NCBI RefSeq assembly: GCF_004771275.1
Contig: NZ_RQEV01000018.1
Coordinates: 1-64,000 of the forward strand
Reading direction: 5' to 3'
Source: Leptospira fluminis
Lineage (GTDB): Bacteria > Spirochaetota > Leptospiria > Leptospirales > Leptospiraceae
Length of the DNA stretch: 64,000 nucleotides
The position numbers and the translations under genes are program-made. Of this stretch, positions 36,151 through 45,814 are shown one piece after another. The first letter of the stretch is position 1, and the number at the start of each line of letters is the position of its first letter. Below the pieces are notes generated by a model. That model was not told the origin of the DNA and did not search any database. It saw only the letters and a program-made list of their open reading frames with translations.

Positions 36151-37044
36151 ATGTCCGAAAAAAAAATAGAATCCTCCCGATCGACGAGCAAAAAAAGGAA
36201 GAAATCAAATCCGGTAACGCTTGTATCTTCCCACCCCAGATTCAATAAACACCTTTCCGTAGCGATCATCACGTACAACGAAGAAAGGAATATCGGAGAT
36301 TGCATCCGTTCTTGCCGAGATATCGCCGAGGAGATTGTCGTCTTGGATTCGAATAGTACGGACAAGACGGAGGAAATCAGTAGATCCTTCCCCGAGGTGA
36401 AATTCCATTCCCAAAAATTTCGCGGACATGTGGAACAGAAAAACGACGCGATCGCCCTTTGTAAAAACGAATGGATTCTTTCTTTAGACGCGGACGAAAG
36501 ACTGAGCGATGAACTGAAGGAATCCCTCCGTGTTTTTTTGGAGAGTCCCGAGGACGGATCCCTAGATGGATTAAGAGCGGCTAGGCTTACCTTTCACATG
36601 GGAAGATTCATCCGTTTTTCCGGTTGGTATCCTCAGACGAAATACAGGATCTTTCGCAAATCCAAAGCGAGCTGGACCGGAGAGAATCCTCACGACTATC
36701 TAGTCGTCGACGGGAAGGGAAAAAAAATTTCCGGAGATATTTTACATTATAGTTTTCGCGATTTGTCCCACCAAGTGGACACGATCAATAAATTCTCTTC
36801 CATCGTAGCTTGGACTAGATTTCGGAAAGGGAAGACGTTCCGACTACTGCGTACGATCTATAAACCTTTCGTAAAATTTTGGGAAATTTATCTTTTTAAG
36901 CTCGGATTTCTGGACGGATTTCCGGGGTTTGCGATCGCGGTTTCTTCGGCTTACTCCACTTTTTTAAAGGAAGCCAAAATTTACGAACTTAGCGGTAAAT
37001 TGATACAGAGACCTTCGAACCTCCGAGAGGATTACGGGGCCTAG
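36151..37044 (+). CDS. Family 2 glycosyltransferase (WaaE/KdtX-like)
   Basis: 297 residues. A GT-A fold begins at residue 33: HLSVAIITYNEERNIGDCIRSCRDIAEEIVVLDSNSTDKTEEIS, followed by QKNDAIALCKNEWILSLDADERLSDEL with the DxD-type LDADE motif. The middle FRKSKASWTGENPHDYLVV and C-terminal FVKFWEIYLFKLGFLDGFPGFAIAVSSAYSTFLKEAK are shared by LPS core glucosyltransferases of the WaaE/KdtX branch. Adds a sugar to LPS core or a surface glycan; donor unknown. Its stop abuts the next start directly. Confidence 0.87.
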   Translation: MSEKKIESSRSTSKKRKKSNPVTLVSSHPRFNKHLSVAIITYNEERNIGDCIRSCRDIAEEIVVLDSNSTDKTEEISRSFPEVKFHSQKFRGHVEQKNDAIALCKNEWILSLDADERLSDELKESLRVFLESPEDGSLDGLRAARLTFHMGRFIRFSGWYPQTKYRIFRKSKASWTGENPHDYLVVDGKGKKISGDILHYSFRDLSHQVDTINKFSSIVAWTRFRKGKTFRLLRTIYKPFVKFWEIYLFKLGFLDGFPGFAIAVSSAYSTFLKEAKIYELSGKLIQRPSNLREDYGA

Positions 37045-37833
37045 ATGTCTAACGGGCAAAAAAAAACGAAAGGTTCTTTTTGGAATCGATTTCTGTTCTG
37101 GAAAAAAAAGCCCTCGGAACAAGATTTTTCCGGGGAGCCTGCAGTTCGGGAAAGTCGAGGATACACCTGGGAATTGAAAGACCTGAGGGAGAAAGTGGAC
37201 CGGTTCTTTCTGACCCGTAAAAAGCCGAGCGGAACGATCTTCGAATCGACCGCCTTGAAATTGACCAAGAACAACCGGCATCTGTTTCGATTGGAGGGAA
37301 AGGAAAAGTCGGGCAGAGAATATTCCATTCTATTCGTAACGGGAAATTATTTGAACGAGCAAAATGGAAAAGTAAATGGAGTCGTATTTTTAGGGGAAGC
37401 CGATTTGAACCGAATCCTTTCCTCCGACCAAAAGAATCTCAAGGGAATTCTTTCCGGTGTGAAAACCCCAGATTGGGACGAGGAATCCTGGTCGGTTATG
37501 CAGGAAGAACCGGACCTTCGCAAATCCTCCGATTCTTGGAAGGAGATCCTTGCTTGGGAACCGATCTGGAGCCAGCAGGTGATCATCCATTTGAGACCGA
37601 ATGTATTAGCGGTTTTATTGGTGTTTTTGGGAAAGGAATTCGAGGATTTTTTCCGTAAGAACTCCGCTGTAAGAGTGCAGGAAATGGTTTCAAAGGAATT
37701 GTATTTCTTAAACGTAAGCGGAAACAGGGATTTTCCTCACTCCGAAAATCTTTCCTTATATGAATTTGATTCAGCAAAACGGGAATTGGAATCCGTTTTG
37801 AATCGAATTCGGTCCAAAAGAGAGAAGATATAA
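37045..37833 (+). CDS. Hypothetical protein between glycosyltransferase and gmhA
   Basis: 262 residues, not recognised. The N-terminus is strikingly basic (KKTKGSFWNRFLFWKKKP), with no signal peptide; the body has alternating strands (HLFRLEGKEKSGREYSILFVTGNYL) and a hydrophobic stretch RPNVLAVLLVFLGKEFEDFF near residue 190. The ATG follows the previous stop with no gap, and gmhA starts three bases after its stop, so it is cotranscribed with surface-glycan genes. Possibly a membrane-associated cytoplasmic protein. Confidence 0.7.
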   Translation: MSNGQKKTKGSFWNRFLFWKKKPSEQDFSGEPAVRESRGYTWELKDLREKVDRFFLTRKKPSGTIFESTALKLTKNNRHLFRLEGKEKSGREYSILFVTGNYLNEQNGKVNGVVFLGEADLNRILSSDQKNLKGILSGVKTPDWDEESWSVMQEEPDLRKSSDSWKEILAWEPIWSQQVIIHLRPNVLAVLLVFLGKEFEDFFRKNSAVRVQEMVSKELYFLNVSGNRDFPHSENLSLYEFDSAKRELESVLNRIRSKREKI

Positions 37834-37836
37834 AGT

Positions 37837-38424
37837 ATGGATCTAAAAGAAATTGCGGTGAAACAAATCCAATCCTCCATCGCTACAAAGCAGGCGGTTC
37901 TGGATCATCTGCTTCCTGAAATCGTAAAATCCGGCCAACTATTGGCTGAGACGCTTCAAAAAGGAAATCTGGTTCTTTTTTGCGGAAACGGGGGTTCTTC
38001 TTGCGACGCTTCCCATATCGCCGCAGAATTGGTGGTTCGATACAAATCCGGAAACGAAAGGAGAGCGCTTCCTGCGATTTCTCTTTCGGCAGATTCGGCA
38101 GTGATGACCGCCGGCGGGAACGATTACGGATACGAGGAAGTTTTTGCCAGACAGGTGGAAGCGTTTGGAAAAGAAGGGGACTTGCTCGTAGGGATTTCTA
38201 CCAGCGGGAATTCCAAAAACGTGATCTCCGCCGTGGAGAAGGCCAAAACTCTCGGAATGAAAACGATCTGTTTTTTGGGGGGAGACGGAGGGAAACTCAA
38301 GGGGAAAAGCGATTTGGACTTAATCGTTCCGAGCGGAGAAACGGCTCGCATCCAAGAATCGCATATTCTCATCGGACATATCCTGTGCTCCATCGTGGAG
38401 TCGGAACTGTTTCAGTTGCATTAG
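37837..38424 (+). CDS. gmhA: Phosphoheptose isomerase-type SIS protein
   Basis: 195 residues, family norm. SIS-domain motifs: [25 protein letters not shown] (41-65) with the sugar-binding [44 protein letters not shown] and the C-terminal [17 protein letters not shown] with the His ligand. GmhA converts sedoheptulose-7-phosphate to D-glycero-D-manno-heptose-7-phosphate for the LPS core. DiaA is a paralogue, but the LPS neighbours favour GmhA. Confidence 0.9.
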   Translation: MDLKEIAVKQIQSSIATKQAVLDHLLPEIVKSGQLLAETLQKGNLVLFCGNGGSSCDASHIAAELVVRYKSGNERRALPAISLSADSAVMTAGGNDYGYEEVFARQVEAFGKEGDLLVGISTSGNSKNVISAVEKAKTLGMKTICFLGGDGGKLKGKSDLDLIVPSGETARIQESHILIGHILCSIVESELFQLH

Positions 38425-38433
38425 GAAGCGGAT

Positions 38434-39231
38434 TTGGCGGCTCATAATTCGGAAGATGCAGTGGTCATTACCGGGTTGACCGTTCGTTCCGGATCCGGTT
38501 CTCTTTTGGATCGCTGCGATTTCAGGATACGAAAAGGGGAAATTCACGCGGTGATCGGAGAGTCCGGAAGCGGAAAAACCACTCTCGCGAATTTTCTGTT
38601 GGGACTATTGGATCGGAATTTGGACGCTTCGTGGGAGGAATTTTTTCTTTTCGGAGAAAAAATGCAGGGTTCTGCGTCCGGTGAAAAATGGAAGGAGTGG
38701 AGGGGAAAACGGATCAGCCTCATTCCTCAAAGTCCGGCATCAGGTTTCCATCCGTATCGAAAGATTTCTTCCCAAGTATTGGAATACTTTTCCGTACTCC
38801 AGCCCGAACTTTCCGATCGCCAAATTTGCCTGGAGCTGTTCAAAAAAATAGGACTTTCCGATCCGGAATCGGCTTGGGAGGCTCATCCCCATTCTCTCTC
38901 CGGAGGGGAAAGGCAGAGAATTCTAGTATTACTTTCGCTTTATTCGAATGCGGAATTGATTCTAGCGGACGAACCGACATCCGCTCTGGATCCGATCACC
39001 GGCAGGGAAATTCTGGACCTTTTGTCCGGATTGGTCCGACAGAAAGAGAGGAGTCTGGTATTCATCAGCCATGACCTGGGTTCCGTATCTGATTTTGCGG
39101 ATACGATTAGCGTGTTGAAACGAGGGCGTCTTGTGGAGACGCTTTCGCGTTCTTTTTCGACCTGGGCCCCAAAAACCGAATACGCAAGAAAACTGTTTGA
39201 AATAGACTCCTTTCCCCCATACTCTGCTTAG
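38434..39231 (+). CDS. Orphan ABC ATPase, Opp/Dpp-like
   Basis: 265 residues from a TTG at 38434 with AGGAAG eight bases before it. Walker A GESGSGKTT (near 46), Q-loop LIPQSPASGFHPYRKI, signature LSGGERQR and Walker B LILADEPTSALDP. The RILVLLSLYSNAELILADEPTSALDPITGREILDLL stretch resembles peptide/nickel transporter ATPases (OppD/F, NikD/E). No permease or binding protein is near, so its partners must lie elsewhere. It stands 9 bases after gmhA and 4 before the FHA protein. Confidence 0.85.
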   Translation: MAAHNSEDAVVITGLTVRSGSGSLLDRCDFRIRKGEIHAVIGESGSGKTTLANFLLGLLDRNLDASWEEFFLFGEKMQGSASGEKWKEWRGKRISLIPQSPASGFHPYRKISSQVLEYFSVLQPELSDRQICLELFKKIGLSDPESAWEAHPHSLSGGERQRILVLLSLYSNAELILADEPTSALDPITGREILDLLSGLVRQKERSLVFISHDLGSVSDFADTISVLKRGRLVETLSRSFSTWAPKTEYARKLFEIDSFPPYSA

Positions 39232-39235
39232 ATCG

Positions 39236-40687
39236 ATGAGAGTCATTTTACGGATCATTCTTCTCTCCTGTTTTCTTTCTTCCTTTTCCGCTTCCTATGC
39301 GGAAAGTAAGGGGATCGTTTTGGAAGAAGGAAACGTTTCTTCCTATCCGAAAGTAGCGCTCAAAATTAAGGAAAACCGCAAATCCTCTCCGGAAAGAGAG
39401 ATCCTTGTCTTAAGAGAACGAAAGGATTCCAGAGTGAGGAGGGTGCTAGAGCCGGAAATCTTTCAGGAAGAAGGAACCAGACCCATCCACCTGCATTTGT
39501 TGGTCCAAATGTCCGATTCCTTCGATTCCAACGTGCAGGGAACCGAAATCCTGAAGCGAATCGTCCAAGCGTCCGGAGAAGAGGACCGTTTCAGTTTCGT
39601 CTTTTTTACGGATGATGTGTTTTTGCCGAAATCGGATCTGAGTAAAGCCGAAGCTCTGAAGGAGGCGAAACTTCCCGGCGGAAAGACGAACCAAAATACT
39701 TCCTCCAACTTGGATTACGTTTTTCAGAAGATTTCTCCTCATATAGGAAAGCGGGATTACCTCCTTCTCGTTTTTTTCGATCGGGAATTCCAGCCGTCCC
39801 AAGAAGCGCGTAGGGGAGGATATCTTCGAGACAACCCTCTGAATATTCTAGGAAACCCTTCGGAAGGGACGGCGAGACTTGCGGAGACATACGGAGGTTT
39901 CTTTTATTCCATCCAACGGACCGATTCCTTAAGTCGCGTGCTGACCGATATCGAATTCTTCCGCAAAAAACCTTGGACGGTCAGATACGATTCTCCGTTC
40001 GGAGAAGATTGGAACTGGGGAAGCGAGGACAAGGTCCATGTGGAATTGGAGACTAGAAATTTCGGAAAGATCCTTTACGACTACTCTCTGCCTTGGACGA
40101 CCAGGTCGATTCTCTTCCTTCTCCATCCTAGAATTTTTCTCCCTACCGTCGGTTTCTTACTCATCGTTACGATGGTCGCCTTTCTATTCGTTTTGAAACG
40201 AAGCGACAAGCGGAGTCCGTCCCATGCCGGATCGATTGCGGAAGAGAGGTTGCACACTCTGGACGACGAGCAGGACGCGTACAGAAAAATGTATGGGGAT
40301 CAGTACCAATTGATGTATTCGGAAGACAATCGGATCCAGACGGACAGATTGACCCCCGTCGCGGTAAGGGAATTCGAGGACGGCGAGGTGTACGAAAAAG
40401 CTACTTTGATTCTGAAAGAGGGAAGGCATCCGGGAAAACAATACTCTTTGCAAAAGAGCCAAACCGTTCTCGGAAACTCGGAACTGGCCGACTTGGTTTT
40501 GTACGAACAGGGAGTGAGCGGCAGTCACGCCAGGATCAGAAGGGTAAAGAACAGATTTATTCTGTACGATTTGGTTTCCGAATCGGGAACGTATCTGAAC
40601 GGGAAAAAGGTGCTGAGGCCCAGAATCCTGTACGACTTCGACGAAATCGGGATCGGTAAAGCCTTACTGGTATTTCGGGGAAAATAA
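39236..40687 (+). CDS. Membrane protein with periplasmic vWA-like and cytoplasmic FHA domain
   Basis: 483 residues. Signal peptide of about 21 residues, then a region (about 80-235) resembling a von Willebrand A fold (HLHLLVQMSDSFDSNVQGTEILKRIVQASGEEDRFSFVFFTDDV), without a perfect MIDAS. One membrane helix near 292-315 (IFLPTVGFLLIVTMVAFLFVL) crosses to the cytoplasm. Residues 395-480 are an FHA domain (GRHPGKQYSLQKSQTVLGNSELADLVLYEQGVSGSHARIRRVKNRFILYDLVSESGTYLNGKKV) with the phosphothreonine-binding SGSH and NG motifs. It may link an extracytoplasmic event with Ser/Thr phosphorylation. No kinase is adjacent. Confidence 0.82.
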   Translation: MRVILRIILLSCFLSSFSASYAESKGIVLEEGNVSSYPKVALKIKENRKSSPEREILVLRERKDSRVRRVLEPEIFQEEGTRPIHLHLLVQMSDSFDSNVQGTEILKRIVQASGEEDRFSFVFFTDDVFLPKSDLSKAEALKEAKLPGGKTNQNTSSNLDYVFQKISPHIGKRDYLLLVFFDREFQPSQEARRGGYLRDNPLNILGNPSEGTARLAETYGGFFYSIQRTDSLSRVLTDIEFFRKKPWTVRYDSPFGEDWNWGSEDKVHVELETRNFGKILYDYSLPWTTRSILFLLHPRIFLPTVGFLLIVTMVAFLFVLKRSDKRSPSHAGSIAEERLHTLDDEQDAYRKMYGDQYQLMYSEDNRIQTDRLTPVAVREFEDGEVYEKATLILKEGRHPGKQYSLQKSQTVLGNSELADLVLYEQGVSGSHARIRRVKNRFILYDLVSESGTYLNGKKVLRPRILYDFDEIGIGKALLVFRGK

Positions 40688-40718
40688 GTCCGTAGCCGCC
40701 TGATTCATTCCTTCTTTA

Positions 40719-40738
40719 CGAAAAAGGCCTCCTTTTTA
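40719..40738 (+). terminator. Possible weak terminator
   Basis: AAAAAGG-CCT-CCTTTTT, a 7-bp A/T-rich hairpin with a T run, about 33 bases after the FHA gene. The rest of the 159-base gap up to leuC holds a further small hairpin (ACTCCC/GGGAGT near 40779-40802) but no leader peptide or T-box that I can see. Confidence 0.4.
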
Positions 40739-40846
40739 GCATGGAGGTGTAGCCTTACCGGCCGGCGAACCCCGAACTCCCTCGTTTTCCGATCGGGAGT
40801 CTAAACTAGAAACGAATTTATTTTTCCTTATAGGACAGGCGATCAT

Positions 40847-42244
40847 ATGAAGACGATGTTTGAGAAAATCTGGGAAGACCATTTGGTCGGAGAACTGGAA
40901 GGCGGGTCTTATCTGATCTATATAGACAGGCATCTGATACACGAGGTTACGAGTCCCCAAGCCTTCGAAGGATTGCGGATGACGGGGAGAAGCGTACGGA
41001 GACCGGATGCCACTTTCGCCACGATGGACCATAATGTTTCCACTCGGATCCGAAACCTTGATTCCGCAGATCCGGTTTCCGCAACTCAGATGAGAACTCT
41101 GATGAAAAATTGCGAAGAAAACGGAATCACTCTCTACGATATCAATCACCCGGACCAGGGGATCATTCATGTCATTGCTCCGGAAATGGGATTGACTCAT
41201 CCCGGAATGACCATCGTCTGCGGGGATTCCCACACGTCCACGCACGGAGCCTTTGGCGCTCTCGCGTTCGGAATCGGCACCTCGGAAGTGGAGCACGTCC
41301 TGGCGACTCAGACCCTTTTGCAGAGAAGGGCAAAGACCATGGAGATCCGGGTCGACGGAAAACTTTCTCCTCACGTCACTGCGAAAGACATTATTTTGGT
41401 GGTGATCGGAAAGATCGGAACCGGAGGAGCCACCGGTTTTGTGATCGAATACCGCGGGTCCGCAATTTCCACGTTGAGTATGGAAGCTAGGATGACGATC
41501 TGCAATATGTCCATCGAGGCGGGAGCAAGAGCCGGACTCATCGCCCCGGACGAAATCACGTTTCAGTATCTGAAGGATAGAGATTTTTCCCCAAAAGGAA
41601 AGGAATGGGATCTGGCTTTGCAGCGCTGGAAGAGGTACGTCACGGACGAGGGAGCCAAGTTCGACGTCTCCGTTGTGCTCAAAGCGGAAGAAATCGCGCC
41701 GCAAGTCACTTGGGGAACGTCTCCCGGGCAGGTGGTTCCGATAACGGGAGAAATTCCGGACCCTAAAAACGCCTTGGACCCCGTAGAAAAAATCAGCATC
41801 GAGTCCGCGCTGAAATACATGGATCTGAAGCCCGGCCAGAAGATCCAGGATGTCGGTATAAATAAGGTATTTATAGGTTCCTGTACCAATTCCAGAATCG
41901 AGGACCTTCGCATCGCCGCAGCTACCGTAAAAGGAAAGAAGGTTTCCCAGAAAGTCCAAGCCATCGTGGTCCCCGGATCCGGAAGGGTCAAACGCCAAGC
42001 GGAACAGGAAGGACTGGATAAAATCTTTCTGGAAGCGGGATTCGAATGGAGGCTGCCGGGATGCTCCATGTGTCTTGCCATGAACGACGACGTTTTGGAG
42101 CCGGGAGACAGATGCGCGTCCACTTCTAACCGAAACTTCGAAGGTAGACAAGGAAAAGGCGGGCGTACGCATTTGGTCGGACCTGCGATGGCGGCTGCGG
42201 CTGCGGTCGAGGGTCATTTCGTAGACATTCGAAACTGGAAATAA
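40847..42244 (+). CDS. leuC: 3-isopropylmalate dehydratase large subunit
   Basis: 465 residues. Aconitase-type [4Fe-4S] enzyme subunit that isomerises 2- to 3-isopropylmalate in leucine synthesis. Cluster ligands in [15 protein letters not shown] (near 348) and GCSMCLAMN (near 408); substrate motifs [29 protein letters not shown] and [30 protein letters not shown] are intact. Leptospira citramalate-pathway isoleucine synthesis may also use this dehydratase (family knowledge, not visible here). leuD follows by 11 bases. Confidence 0.96.
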   Translation: MKTMFEKIWEDHLVGELEGGSYLIYIDRHLIHEVTSPQAFEGLRMTGRSVRRPDATFATMDHNVSTRIRNLDSADPVSATQMRTLMKNCEENGITLYDINHPDQGIIHVIAPEMGLTHPGMTIVCGDSHTSTHGAFGALAFGIGTSEVEHVLATQTLLQRRAKTMEIRVDGKLSPHVTAKDIILVVIGKIGTGGATGFVIEYRGSAISTLSMEARMTICNMSIEAGARAGLIAPDEITFQYLKDRDFSPKGKEWDLALQRWKRYVTDEGAKFDVSVVLKAEEIAPQVTWGTSPGQVVPITGEIPDPKNALDPVEKISIESALKYMDLKPGQKIQDVGINKVFIGSCTNSRIEDLRIAAATVKGKKVSQKVQAIVVPGSGRVKRQAEQEGLDKIFLEAGFEWRLPGCSMCLAMNDDVLEPGDRCASTSNRNFEGRQGKGGRTHLVGPAMAAAAAVEGHFVDIRNWK

Positions 42245-42255
42245 AGGAAATCTTA

Positions 42256-42882
42256 ATGAAGCCGTTTACAACCCACGAAGGATTAGCCGTTCCGATAGAC
42301 CGTCCGAACATAGATACGGACCAAATCATTCCGAAGCAATTTTTACGCAAAATCGAAAGGAGCGGATTCGGAATCCATTTGTTTCACGATTGGAGATACT
42401 TGGACGACGCCGGTACTGCGCCGAACCCGGAATTCAGCCTGAACCAACAAAGGTATCAAGGAGCTTCCGTACTGCTAACCAGAGACAATTTCGGATGCGG
42501 TTCCTCTCGAGAACACGCTCCTTGGGCTCTGGAAGATTTCGGATTCCGGGCGATCATCGCACCTTCGTATGCGGATATTTTCTATAACAATTGTTTCAAA
42601 AACGGGATCCTGCCGGTCGTTTTAAAAACCGAAGAAGTAGAAGAATTGTTCCAGTCCATAGGAAAGACTCCCGGGGCAAGGATCAAGATCGATCTCGACA
42701 AACAGAATGTGATCAGTCCGGAAGGGAAAGTATATTCTTTCGAAGTGGATTCTTTCAGAAAATACTGTCTCTTCAACGGTTTGGATGATATAGGACTAAC
42801 CTTGCAGCACGCGGATAAAATCGGTCTTTTCGAAGAAAAGAACCGCAAGGAAGAACCCTGGCTGTATACTAGTAAAAAATGA
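42256..42882 (+). CDS. leuD: 3-isopropylmalate dehydratase small subunit
   Basis: 208 residues, normal length. Swivel domain with [21 protein letters not shown], the [19 protein letters not shown] motif (here [16 protein letters not shown]) and [17 protein letters not shown]. Forms the heterodimer with LeuC. The next gene starts 40 bases later on the same strand with a good GGAGAGAAGG ribosome site. Confidence 0.96.
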   Translation: MKPFTTHEGLAVPIDRPNIDTDQIIPKQFLRKIERSGFGIHLFHDWRYLDDAGTAPNPEFSLNQQRYQGASVLLTRDNFGCGSSREHAPWALEDFGFRAIIAPSYADIFYNNCFKNGILPVVLKTEEVEELFQSIGKTPGARIKIDLDKQNVISPEGKVYSFEVDSFRKYCLFNGLDDIGLTLQHADKIGLFEEKNRKEEPWLYTSKK

Positions 42883-42922
42883 CCGGTTCGAAGTTTTCGA
42901 ACTTCCGATAGGAGAGAAGGCA

Positions 42923-43924
42923 ATGTTTGACGAAATATCCCGTTCGATCGATGAATTCGGTAATAGCCTTCTTGGAGCGCTCAACAACGTACAGGGGATC
43001 TTCGGACGGGAATTAAGCGTCGCAAAGCCGATCAAAGAGAACGTTCTCCAGATGATCGGCAACACTCCTTTGATCCGGTTGAACAAGATCGGTTCCCACC
43101 TTCCGAACGTGGAAATCTATCTCAAAGCCGAATTTTGCAATCCTACCGGCAGCGTAAAAGATAGGACGGCGCTTTCCATGGTACTTTCCGCGGAGAGAAG
43201 AGGGGAGTTAAAACCCGGCGGGAGTATTTTACAAGCGGGGTACAATACCACGGCGATCTCTCTCGCTTGGATTTCCTCGATCCGCCAGTACAGATACAAA
43301 GTGATTCTTGCTCCCGATACGGATCAGGAGAAAATCCGGGAATTGAAGTCTTACGGAGCCCAGGTGGAGGTCCTACAACTTGCCAAAGGAAATTGGGACG
43401 ACTCACTGCTGGAAAAAGCGAAGGATCTCAAGAACGCCGAAAAAGGCAGCGTCATACTCAACGAATATAAGGATATGGCGAATACGAACGCGCACTTTCT
43501 GTTTACGGGTCCGGAAATTTGGCGGGACCTGAACGGTGGAGTGGACGCTTTCGTAGCGGGAGGAGGTTCGGGAGGAACCTTGTCCGGTGTAGGTCGCTTT
43601 TTGAAAGGAAAGAAACCTTCCTTGCAGGTAATCATGGGAGTGAGTAAGAACTCCAGATTCATCCGTCGTATGGTGCAAGGGGATAGCAGCATCCGACTTC
43701 CCGAATCCTTCGACCCAAAAGTCACGGACCAGTACATTGGCGTGGATCGGGAAGAAGCCCTCCGGTATCAATCCGAACTCTACCAAAAAGAAGGAATATT
43801 CGCAGGTCTAACCACGGGCACGACTCTGGCTTCGGCTCTTCATTACGCTGAGAGTCTTCCCACAAGAGAGGATTCGAAAGCCACTCCTTATAGAATCGTA
43901 GTACTTTCTCCGGATAGACTTTGA
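42923..43924 (+). CDS. Cysteine-synthase-like PLP protein with altered active site
   Basis: 333 residues. The fold type II core is clear: IGNTPLIRLNKI (45-56), NPTGSVKDRTA with the PLP lysine at Lys79, and the phosphate loop GGGSGGTLSGVGRFL. Two conserved elements are changed. The substrate loop TSGNTG of O-acetylserine sulfhydrylases reads AGYNTTA here (105-111), and the C-terminal PDSGERY that contacts the pyridine nitrogen is cut: the protein ends in SPDRL. A 35-residue amphipathic N-terminal extension is also unusual. It may use another substrate or have a regulatory role. Follows leuCD in the same direction, and the helicase starts four bases later. Confidence 0.82.
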   Translation: MFDEISRSIDEFGNSLLGALNNVQGIFGRELSVAKPIKENVLQMIGNTPLIRLNKIGSHLPNVEIYLKAEFCNPTGSVKDRTALSMVLSAERRGELKPGGSILQAGYNTTAISLAWISSIRQYRYKVILAPDTDQEKIRELKSYGAQVEVLQLAKGNWDDSLLEKAKDLKNAEKGSVILNEYKDMANTNAHFLFTGPEIWRDLNGGVDAFVAGGGSGGTLSGVGRFLKGKKPSLQVIMGVSKNSRFIRRMVQGDSSIRLPESFDPKVTDQYIGVDREEALRYQSELYQKEGIFAGLTTGTTLASALHYAESLPTREDSKATPYRIVVLSPDRL

Positions 43925-43928
43925 TGAT

Positions 43929-45809
43929 ATGAGTTCCCGGTACGAGGACCTAAGAAGGTCGCTTTTAACCGAAAGGGACGCGGAGATTGCCCGCTACAAG
44001 GAAAGTTCCTCCTCCGACCGCAATACAAAGATCGCTTCGGGTCTTTGTATCTATCCTTTGGTATATGAAGACTCTGAATTGGGCACCGAAGGGAATTGGC
44101 GTATTCGGTTTCGACCCACAAAGCCCGGGGCCGTTCCGGAATTCTTTCGTGCCGGAGTTCCTGTACGCATTTTCAAGGAGGATTTGGAGACCTCTGCCAT
44201 TCTTACAAAGTGTTCGGAAGATTCCTATACTGTTAACCTGGATGAGATTCCTGACTGGATGGAAGAAGGGAAGTTAGCTCTGGAAATTCTGCCGGACGAG
44301 ACTAGCTACAAAGAATGGGATAAGGCTTTGGAAAAAGTCATTCGTGCGGAAAAAGGAACCCGCGCGAGATTTTTCGGAGACCTCTTCTCGGAAGCCTTAG
44401 ATCTCAAGCCGACGAATTATAAGCAGGATCCATCGATACGCGCCGAATTCAACGAATCTCAGAAGAGAGCGATATCGGGCATTTTAGAAACCGAAGATTT
44501 GATTTTGGTACACGGACCGCCCGGGACGGGAAAAACGAAAACGATCTGCGAGGCGATTCGTATCTTGGCCGGAAGGGGAAAGAGAATCCTAGCGTCCGCT
44601 CCGACGAATGCAGCCACGGATCTGATAGCGGAATCTTTGGGAAGGCTGGGAGTGCCGGTACTTCGGATCGGACATCCGGCTAGGATGAGCGAATCAGTAC
44701 TGAACGTATCCTTGGATGCAAGTCTTCGCCGACATCCCGAAAGCAAATGGATCGAAAAAGATAAAAAGGATCTCGCTGAACTTCTAAAAAAGGCCGGCAA
44801 ATACAAACGCAATTTCGGAAGGGAAGAGGCCGAGGAAAGAAAACGTTTTTATCAAGAAGCGAAGGAATTACGGAAAGGAATTCGTGAAAGGCAACGGATT
44901 CTCATCAATTATCTTCTGGAATCCCATCCGGTGATCGCGTGCACTCATACGGGAGCCTCTTCCTCCCTATTGAACGGTATGGAATTCGATTATTCCGTTT
45001 TAGACGAGGGAAGCCAAGCGACGGAGCCTTCTTCCTGGGTTCCGATTTTACGCGGGAAAAAGATCGTCATTGCGGGAGACCCGAGGCAGTTGCCTCCCAC
45101 CGTACTTTCCGAAGATCCTTTGCTGAAAGTCCCTTTGATGGAAAGATTTTTGGAAAAATTGGAATCCGTAGGTAGGGTCTTTCTATTGGATACCCAATAC
45201 AGAATGACGACTCCGATCCAATCCTTTCCGAATCGAAAATTCTACGCCGGAAAACTGAAATCGGGGTTACCGGAGGGAGAACAATTCGCGAAACCTTTTC
45301 CCGAATCCGATTTTCCTTTTTCGGAGAGTTTCGTTTTCGTAGACAGCTCCGGCACGGATACGGCGGAAGAACTTTCGGAAGGAAGTCTAGGAAATTTCTG
45401 GGAAGCGGAGTTCACGATTTCTCTCTTGCAGAAAATTTTGGATTCGGGATGGAAGCCGGAGGATCTGGTTCTGATCTCTCCGTATAGGTTCCAAAGATAT
45501 TTGCTGGAAGATCGGTTGCGTTCCCGACTTCCGGAGATTGCCGATCGGATAGAAATCGAAACCGTCGATTCCTTTCAGGGAAGGGAGAGAAAAGGAGTTC
45601 TCTTTAGTTTGGTACGGTCCAATCCGGAAGGTAGAATCGGATTTTTGTCGGAAGAACGAAGATGGAACGTAGGAATGACTCGGGCAAAACGTCTGCTGGT
45701 CTTGGTCGGAGACGGAGCCACTCTAGGGGAGCAGGAATTTTTTCGGGACCTGTTAAGCGAAGCCGAATCGGTCGGAGAAGTCAGAACCGCTTGGGAGTTT
45801 CTGGATTAG
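43929..45809 (+). CDS. Superfamily 1 DNA/RNA helicase (UPF1/SMUBP2-like)
   Basis: 626 residues. An N-terminal beta-barrel region (about 60-145) precedes the helicase core. Motif I GPPGTGKTKTI near residue 198, motif II LDEGSQATEPSSW, motif III GDPRQLPPTVLS, motif IV-like LLDTQYRM, motif V VDSFQGRERKGVLFSLVRS and motif VI NVGMTRAKRLLVLVGD. A coiled coil (about 285-320, KKAGKYKRNFGREEAEERKRF) interrupts 1A-1B, as in UPF1/IGHMBP2-type enzymes. Bacterial members have poorly known roles in nucleic acid repair or RNA processing. Confidence 0.9.
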   Translation: MSSRYEDLRRSLLTERDAEIARYKESSSSDRNTKIASGLCIYPLVYEDSELGTEGNWRIRFRPTKPGAVPEFFRAGVPVRIFKEDLETSAILTKCSEDSYTVNLDEIPDWMEEGKLALEILPDETSYKEWDKALEKVIRAEKGTRARFFGDLFSEALDLKPTNYKQDPSIRAEFNESQKRAISGILETEDLILVHGPPGTGKTKTICEAIRILAGRGKRILASAPTNAATDLIAESLGRLGVPVLRIGHPARMSESVLNVSLDASLRRHPESKWIEKDKKDLAELLKKAGKYKRNFGREEAEERKRFYQEAKELRKGIRERQRILINYLLESHPVIACTHTGASSSLLNGMEFDYSVLDEGSQATEPSSWVPILRGKKIVIAGDPRQLPPTVLSEDPLLKVPLMERFLEKLESVGRVFLLDTQYRMTTPIQSFPNRKFYAGKLKSGLPEGEQFAKPFPESDFPFSESFVFVDSSGTDTAEELSEGSLGNFWEAEFTISLLQKILDSGWKPEDLVLISPYRFQRYLLEDRLRSRLPEIADRIEIETVDSFQGRERKGVLFSLVRSNPEGRIGFLSEERRWNVGMTRAKRLLVLVGDGATLGEQEFFRDLLSEAESVGEVRTAWEFLD

Positions 45810-45814
45810 AAACT

